A stretch of DNA of 64,000 nt from JANNSX01 sp041397825. GTDB taxonomy: Bacteria; Pseudomonadota; Alphaproteobacteria; Rhizobiales; Hyphomicrobiaceae. The notes beneath the pieces were generated by a model. It did not search any database, was not told the DNA's origin, and worked only from the letters and a program-made list of their open reading frames with translations. Positions 59,729 through 64,000 of the stretch are shown here, piece by piece. Made by a program: the position numbers and the translations under genes. Position 1 is the first letter of the stretch. Each line of letters starts with the position of its first letter. Location: NCBI GenBank assembly GCA_041397825.1, contig JAWKVX010000005.1:124001-188000 (forward strand), in the 5' to 3' direction.

Positions 59729-59819
59729 CTGCATCTCGGGGATGCAGCCGGCGGCTGTTCGCCGGCACGAGCCATCGCTATGTTGAGACTCCTCGAGAGC
59801 CGGGTCCGCCCGGCTTTTT
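59729..59819 (+). terminator. hairpin-rich leader ending in a rho-independent terminator
   Basis: CTGCATC/GATGCAG (59729-59747), GCCGGC/GCCGGC (59747-59766) and a terminator AGCCGGG-TCCG-CCCGGCT with TTTTT (59798-59819) follow each other. The terminator is the best in the window. It could end the Crp transcript, or act with the upstream hairpins as an attenuator for the transporter genes that start 37 bases later. The open frame extending back to 59692 crosses it, supporting the later start. Confidence 0.75.
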
Positions 59820-59856
59820 GTGTGCATCAGCCACTCGGGACGCGAGGCTTGGCCAA

Positions 59857-60759
59857 GTGACCGCCGGCACGACATCGACGGCTTCCGTCCGATCCCTCGG
59901 TATGGCGGTGACGCTGGCCGCCGCATTGGCGCTCGCCATCAACAACGTCACGCTGCCGTTCGTCTATCAGGCGGGGTGGAACGCCCAGTCGGTGGTGCTG
60001 GTCCGGTTTGCGTTCTCGACGGTGGCGCTTGGTCTGGTGCTGCTGATGTCCGGACGCCGTTTCCGGCTCTCGGGTGCCGACACCGGACATGCGCTCGGCA
60101 GCGGTGTGGCGGTAGCGATCGGCGCGCTCGGGCTGCTCGGGTCCTTCCAGTTCATTCCGGTGAGCCTTGCCATCGTCATCGTCTACACCAATCCGGTGCT
60201 GACGGCGGTCATGCTGTCTGTCTGGCACCGGCGTCCACCGGGCTTTGTGCAAGTGGTCTGTCTTGTCGTTGCATTCGTGGGTGTCGCGATCGCAACCGGC
60301 ATCGACCATCTCTCGCTCGATCCGCGCGGAATTCTACTCGCGCTGATGAGCGCGGTCGGCTTCTCGTTCTCCTTTGCCTGGAACAGCATCAAGCTTCGGG
60401 CCGCCGATGCCATGGTGGTCACCTTTACGATGGTGGTCGCTGGCGGCGTGGCAACGGGCCTCTTCGTTCTGCTGTCGAGATCACTCAGCCTGCCGATTGA
60501 ACTGTCAGGCTGGCTCCTCTTTCTCATTCCGGCCTGCTGTTTCACCTTTGCCATGTTCGGCATGTACGAGGGGGTCAGACGCATCGGCGGCGCCCCGGCG
60601 GCCATGCTGATGAACCTCGAGCCGGTGATGACCATCGTGCTGGCACCCTTCGTGCTCGGTGAGACGCTGACGGGTGCACACATCGCCGGCGGCCTCCTGG
60701 TGATCGTTGCGGTCTATGTGTCGGAGCGGGTCGGCAGCGGCGGGGGAACAGGGGAATGA
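59857..60759 (+). CDS. EamA/DMT-family transporter 1
   Basis: A 300-residue membrane protein from GTG 59857; ATG 59899 is an alternative and the frame opens at 59692. Ten hydrophobic segments in two EamA repeats, ending APAAMLMNLEPVMTIVLAPFVLGETLTGAHIAGGLLVIVAVYV, the typical closing helix pair. It starts ASVRSLGMAVTLAAALALAINNVTLPFVYQAGWNAQSVVLVRFAFS. Overlaps the next gene by four bases (ATGA-type), suggesting a two-gene operon with a close paralogue. Confidence 0.85.
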   Translation: MTAGTTSTASVRSLGMAVTLAAALALAINNVTLPFVYQAGWNAQSVVLVRFAFSTVALGLVLLMSGRRFRLSGADTGHALGSGVAVAIGALGLLGSFQFIPVSLAIVIVYTNPVLTAVMLSVWHRRPPGFVQVVCLVVAFVGVAIATGIDHLSLDPRGILLALMSAVGFSFSFAWNSIKLRAADAMVVTFTMVVAGGVATGLFVLLSRSLSLPIELSGWLLFLIPACCFTFAMFGMYEGVRRIGGAPAAMLMNLEPVMTIVLAPFVLGETLTGAHIAGGLLVIVAVYVSERVGSGGGTGE

Positions 60760-61661
60760 TCGACGCCGCTCTCCACCCGACACGGCGGCTTGCGCTTGGA
60801 TTTGGCATCCTGATGACGTCAGGTATCGCCGTCGGCTTGGGCAACGCCTTCATACCCGTCTACTACGCCGCGGGTGGCAATGCGCCGACCATCATGGCGG
60901 CGCGTTACGCCTGGTGCATCGCCATCTCGATCGGCGTGCTGATGGTGCTCCGGCGGCCGCTGCGCTTGCCGTTCCGGCAGATCTTGTCCGCGGGAACGTC
61001 GGGGGCCCTGTTCGGGGCCGGTGCCATCTCCGTCATCAGCGCCTTCATGTACATCCCTGTCGGCGTCGCGATCCTGATCCTCTTCACCTTCCCGATCCTG
61101 ACATCGCTGCTCCAGGCCCTTCTCAGTCGGCGCCTGCCCGGCATGACAGAGCTCATCTGCCTCGTCGTCGCGCTCTCTGGTGTGGGACTGACCGTTGGGC
61201 TGGACGAGATATCCTACGATCCCCGTGGCATCGCTCTTGCCCTGCTCGGCTCGGCGGCCGTTACGGTCGCGTTCATAGCGGGCGGACGGGCGCTGGATGC
61301 GGCAGATCCCATTGTCGTCTCGACGTTCGTGGCGCTTGCGGCACTCGCGACGGCGCTCGCCTTCTCCGCCGTCAGCGAGCGGGGGCTGGTCACGCGGCTC
61401 GGTGATGGCGGCTGGCATGCCTTCTTGTTTGTCGTGCTGACCAGCGCCATCGCCTTCTTTGGCCTGATGGCGGGCATGAAGCTCCTGGGTGCGGTCCCGG
61501 CGGCGATGATGACCAACCTCGAGGTAGTATTCACCCTGCTGTTCGCCACGATCTTTCTTGGCGAGGCGTTGACGCGTGTGAAGCTCGCGGGCGCAGCGGT
61601 CGTCATCGGCGCCGTGCTCGTCGCCCAGTCGCACAGCCTCTGGAGGCGACGCGCCGGCTAA
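60756..61661 (+). CDS. EamA/DMT-family transporter 2
   Basis: A 301-residue paralogue of the preceding gene, with the same N-terminal layout (ALGFGILMTSGIAVGLGNAFIPVYYAAGGNAPTIMAARYAW) and ending AVPAAMMTNLEVVFTLLFATIFLGEALTRVKLAGAAVVIGAVLVAQ. Both probably export small metabolites; the pair may act separately or as a heterodimer. Its stop overlaps the convergent soxG stop by four bases. Confidence 0.87.
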   Translation: MIDAALHPTRRLALGFGILMTSGIAVGLGNAFIPVYYAAGGNAPTIMAARYAWCIAISIGVLMVLRRPLRLPFRQILSAGTSGALFGAGAISVISAFMYIPVGVAILILFTFPILTSLLQALLSRRLPGMTELICLVVALSGVGLTVGLDEISYDPRGIALALLGSAAVTVAFIAGGRALDAADPIVVSTFVALAALATALAFSAVSERGLVTRLGDGGWHAFLFVVLTSAIAFFGLMAGMKLLGAVPAAMMTNLEVVFTLLFATIFLGEALTRVKLAGAAVVIGAVLVAQSHSLWRRRAG

Positions 61662-62299
61662 TGACCGTCGAAATGCGGCAGGTGTTGCTTGACCTGCCCT
61701 TTCGGCGTCTCGATCGGCAAGCCCCATTCGTGGCCGGCTTCTGCAAGCACGCACCAGAGATAGTCGGCCATCGAGATGCGGATCAGTATCTCGAAGGCCG
61801 GGCCCTGGCGGCCGACATCGTCACGTGTCTGGCGGAGAACGGCGACCGCACGGCCGAAATTGGACGATACCGCATCACCGATCTTGAAAGCGCGCGGATG
61901 CATGTCGATGGTCGTCAGTTTCATCAGCAACTCTCGCGCTTTCGTGCCCTCGAGTGCGATGGTGGTGTAGTAGTCCGTGACGTCGGTGACGAGGCTCGGC
62001 GTGCCGAAGAGGGCAATCTCGAGCTTCGACTTGAGGGCCAACTCCTCGCCGGGCGGCACGATGAGCCACCACTCGTCGGGCGCAAGCCAGATGGCGGTGA
62101 TGCCCCCGGCCGTCGCTGTCCCCTTGACGCTTCGCGGCAGGTCGATGCTGATCGCGGTGTGGACGGCAGCGGAGATCCTGTAGGCGTCGCCGCGCAGCAC
62201 CAGCTTGCCCTGGAACGGGAGCTCGCGGATCGACACATCCGGCGATGACAGGGCGCGGCGGTTGTGGAGCGCCGATTTCCGGCGGGGATCGCTGGTCAT
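61658..62299 (-). CDS. soxG: heterotetrameric sarcosine oxidase gamma subunit
   Basis: A 213-residue subunit of the SoxBDAG sarcosine oxidase, which demethylates sarcosine to glycine with tetrahydrofolate. It reads SIRELPFQGKLVLRGDAYRISAAVHTAISIDLP and AIWLAPDEWWLIVPPGEE, both typical of the gamma subunit (W-L-x-P-D-E-W). KTPKGQVKQHLPHF is near its C-terminus. It overlaps soxA by four bases. Confidence 0.92.
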   Translation of the reverse strand: MTSDPRRKSALHNRRALSSPDVSIRELPFQGKLVLRGDAYRISAAVHTAISIDLPRSVKGTATAGGITAIWLAPDEWWLIVPPGEELALKSKLEIALFGTPSLVTDVTDYYTTIALEGTKARELLMKLTTIDMHPRAFKIGDAVSSNFGRAVAVLRQTRDDVGRQGPAFEILIRISMADYLWCVLAEAGHEWGLPIETPKGQVKQHLPHFDGH

Positions 62300-64000
62300 G
62301 CGCGGCCTCCGAGTGTCTTCAGGAAATCGGTCTCGGTCACCTTGACCGGGATCGGCGAGCCACCTCGCCGCGAGACGTAAAGCGTCTCACCCATGCGCTC
62401 GCCACCACCGGCGACGAGCGCCAGCGCGATCGAGCGACCGAGATTTGGACTCAAATAGCTCGAGGTGACGAAGCCGAGCATGGGCACTGGCGGCGCGGGC
62501 TCCGTCGGCGTCGCGATGACGTGGGCGCCTTCCAAGAGCACGTGCTTGGGGTCGTCGGTCAGCAGGCCGACAAGCTGCTTGCGGTTCGTGCGTGCCGTAT
62601 CCGATCGGCTGAGCGAGCGCTTTCCGATGAAGTCGGCGTCCTTCTTGACGAGGCCGCTCATGCGCAGATCGATCGGCGTCACGGTGCCGTCGGTATCCTG
62701 TCCGACGATGATGAAGCCCTTCTCCGCGCGAAGAACGTGCATGGCTTCGGTGCCGTAGGGCGTTACCTCGATGCCGAGCTCCTTCGCCGTCTCGAAGACC
62801 TTCTCCCACAGCCAGAGGCCGTAGGAGGCGGCGATGTTGATCTCGTAGGCGTGCTCGCCGGTAAAGGAGATGCGGAAGATGCGGACGGGCAATCCGTCGA
62901 TGGCGGCCTCCTTGAAGGCCATGAAGGGCAGGGCTGCCTCCGAGATGTCGAGCTCGGGACAGAGCTTGGCGACGATCTTCTCGCAACCCGGCCCGCAGAG
63001 GCTGGCGACCGCCCACTGTTCGGTCACCGTATTCATGTAGACGTCGAGATCGGTCCACTCGGTCTGCAGATACTCCTCGAGCCAGCCGAGCACCCGCGCC
63101 GCGCCGCCGGTCGTCGTCGTCATATGGAAATGATCGTCGGCGAGACAGGCGGTGACGCCGTCATCGAACACCATGCCGTCCTCTTTCAGCATCAGCCCGT
63201 AGCGGCAGCGGCCCGGTGCCAGCTTCTTCCAGGCGTTCGTGTAAACGCGATTGAGGAACTCGCGGGCATCCTTGCCCTTGATGTCGATCTTGCCGAGGGT
63301 GGAGGCGTCAAGGATGGCGACGCCGGAGCGGGCGGCCTTGGTCTCGCGCTGCACGGCCTGATGGAAAGTCTCGCCTTTCCTCGGGTAGGTCTGGGCTCTG
63401 AGCCAGTCGCCGACCGGCTCGAAGATCGCGCCTTGGTCGACATGCCAATCGTGCATCGGCGTCGTCCGGCGCGGCGCGTAGAGCGGTCCGGTATGCTGGC
63501 CAGCGAGCGCACCGAAGGTCACCGGTTTGAACGGTTGGCGGTAGGTTGTGATGCCGGTCTCCGGGATCGTCTGACCGAGCGCATTGGCGATGATGCCGAA
63601 GGCGTTGACGTTGACGGTCTTGCCCTGGTCAGTGCCCATGCCGGTCGTCGTGTAGCGTTTGACGTGTTCGATGGACCGGTAACCTTCCTGCACAGCGAGC
63701 TTCAGGTCCTTCGACTGCACATCGTTCTGCAGATCGACGAAGGCGCGGGTCCGCGTCTTGTCGATGCCGGAGGGCAGCTCGGTGATCATGTCGACGCGAT
63801 AGTGGAGGTTGCGCTCGAGCTCGAGCCTCGGCGTGTCGGGCGGGCTCGTCTCGAAGCCGGATCGGCTCGCGGCCTCGGCGCCAGCCTTGGCACCCTCGGC
63901 CAATGCGTCGGCAAGCGATGTCTTGCCGTTGGCGCCGCCGGCCGAGCGCTCGCGCTGCCAGGAGACGGCGGGGCGGAAGGCCTGAAGCCCTGCATCCCAG
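62296..64000 (-). CDS. soxA: sarcosine oxidase alpha subunit, 5' part cut by window edge
   Basis: About 568 residues visible and open at the right edge; the internal methionine near 63903 is not the start. Visible text reads from AGLQAFRPAVSWQRERSAGG onward. Recognisable are MITELPSGIDKTRTRAFVDLQNDVQSKDLKLAVQEGYRSIEHVKRYTT, TMGTDQGKTVNVNAFGIIANAL and the C-terminal folate-binding GCV_T-like domain (KGKDAREFLNRVYTNAWKKLAPGRCRYGLMLKEDGMVFDDGVTACLADDHFHMTTTTGGA; GTEAMHVLRAEKGFIIVGQDTDGTVTPIDLRM). The N-terminal NAD-binding part lies beyond the window. Confidence 0.93.
   Translation of the reverse strand, partial: WDAGLQAFRPAVSWQRERSAGGANGKTSLADALAEGAKAGAEAASRSGFETSPPDTPRLELERNLHYRVDMITELPSGIDKTRTRAFVDLQNDVQSKDLKLAVQEGYRSIEHVKRYTTTGMGTDQGKTVNVNAFGIIANALGQTIPETGITTYRQPFKPVTFGALAGQHTGPLYAPRRTTPMHDWHVDQGAIFEPVGDWLRAQTYPRKGETFHQAVQRETKAARSGVAILDASTLGKIDIKGKDAREFLNRVYTNAWKKLAPGRCRYGLMLKEDGMVFDDGVTACLADDHFHMTTTTGGAARVLGWLEEYLQTEWTDLDVYMNTVTEQWAVASLCGPGCEKIVAKLCPELDISEAALPFMAFKEAAIDGLPVRIFRISFTGEHAYEINIAASYGLWLWEKVFETAKELGIEVTPYGTEAMHVLRAEKGFIIVGQDTDGTVTPIDLRMSGLVKKDADFIGKRSLSRSDTARTNRKQLVGLLTDDPKHVLLEGAHVIATPTEPAPPVPMLGFVTSSYLSPNLGRSIALALVAGGGERMGETLYVSRRGGSPIPVKVTETDFLKTLGGRA

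Overview
The window reads as chromosomal DNA of a GC-rich alphaproteobacterium, most likely of the order Hyphomicrobiales (Rhizobiales). The reasons are gene content (sarcosine oxidase subunits, a hutF-type histidine pathway, many ABC importers for amines and amino acids, a class III adenylate cyclase with TPRs), a perfect TTAA-N7-TTAAC box of the CtrA type, and GC-rich intergenic palindromic repeats. No transposase, integrase, phage gene, CRISPR array, rRNA or tRNA was seen.

Layout. 1-1228: two divergent methyltransferases, the first cut by the window edge. 1301-14248: the most unusual part, a bacterial microcompartment (BMC) locus. A divergent FAD amine oxidase faces an operon for a glutamine-synthetase-like ligase, three shell proteins (BMC-P, BMC-H, BMC-T), an opine-dehydrogenase-family protein, a CoA-acylating aldehyde dehydrogenase, a lactate/malate dehydrogenase with an extra N-terminal domain, and RidA. 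A five-gene branched-chain-amino-acid-type ABC importer follows. The same near-palindromic operator (TGTATTC/GAATACA) lies in front of both the oxidase/BMC operon pair and the importer. I infer one regulon that imports an amine, probably gamma-glutamylates and oxidises it, and handles an aldehyde inside a small shell.

14374-20471: small membrane protein, AsmA, TerC, a UPF0104 flippase-like protein and a proline-racemase-family enzyme with Ser/Thr at the two catalytic cysteine positions. 20501-30129: histidine utilisation (hutU, hutG, hutH, hutI on minus; hutF, hutC on plus) with a HutC-type operator between hutI and hutF. hutU is separated from hutG by a yeast-type cytosine deaminase gene, and two inverted copies of an intergenic repeat flank hutU and its neighbour. 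30113-36919: an EamA transporter, a spermidine/putrescine-type ABC importer and a YtcJ-like amidohydrolase. 37465-44860: dapE, hypothetical membrane proteins, a VOC protein, a cyclic-nucleotide-domain K+ channel, a Rossmann/SLOG-like protein, a TonB-like protein and RlpA. 45273-52591: aldehyde dehydrogenase, a second polyamine-type ABC importer and a triple RidA fusion. 52691-54032: a VIT1-type transporter and an HD-domain oxygenase-like protein.

54540-59596: a second unusual unit. A class III adenylate cyclase is divergent from a cassette of a 114-residue unknown protein, YcaO, TfuA and a Crp regulator. A perfect CRP site (TGTGA-N6-TCACA) sits between them, and the Crp protein keeps both the cAMP-pocket and the DNA-reading residues of E. 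coli CRP. This looks like a self-contained cAMP-controlled peptide/protein-modification system (thioamidation or azoline formation is the family chemistry; the substrate is unknown). 59857-61661: two EamA transporters behind a hairpin-rich leader and terminator. 61658-64000: soxG and the 3' part of soxA.

In most ambiguous cases start codons were chosen by Shine-Dalgarno spacing and family length; the alternatives are noted in the entries.
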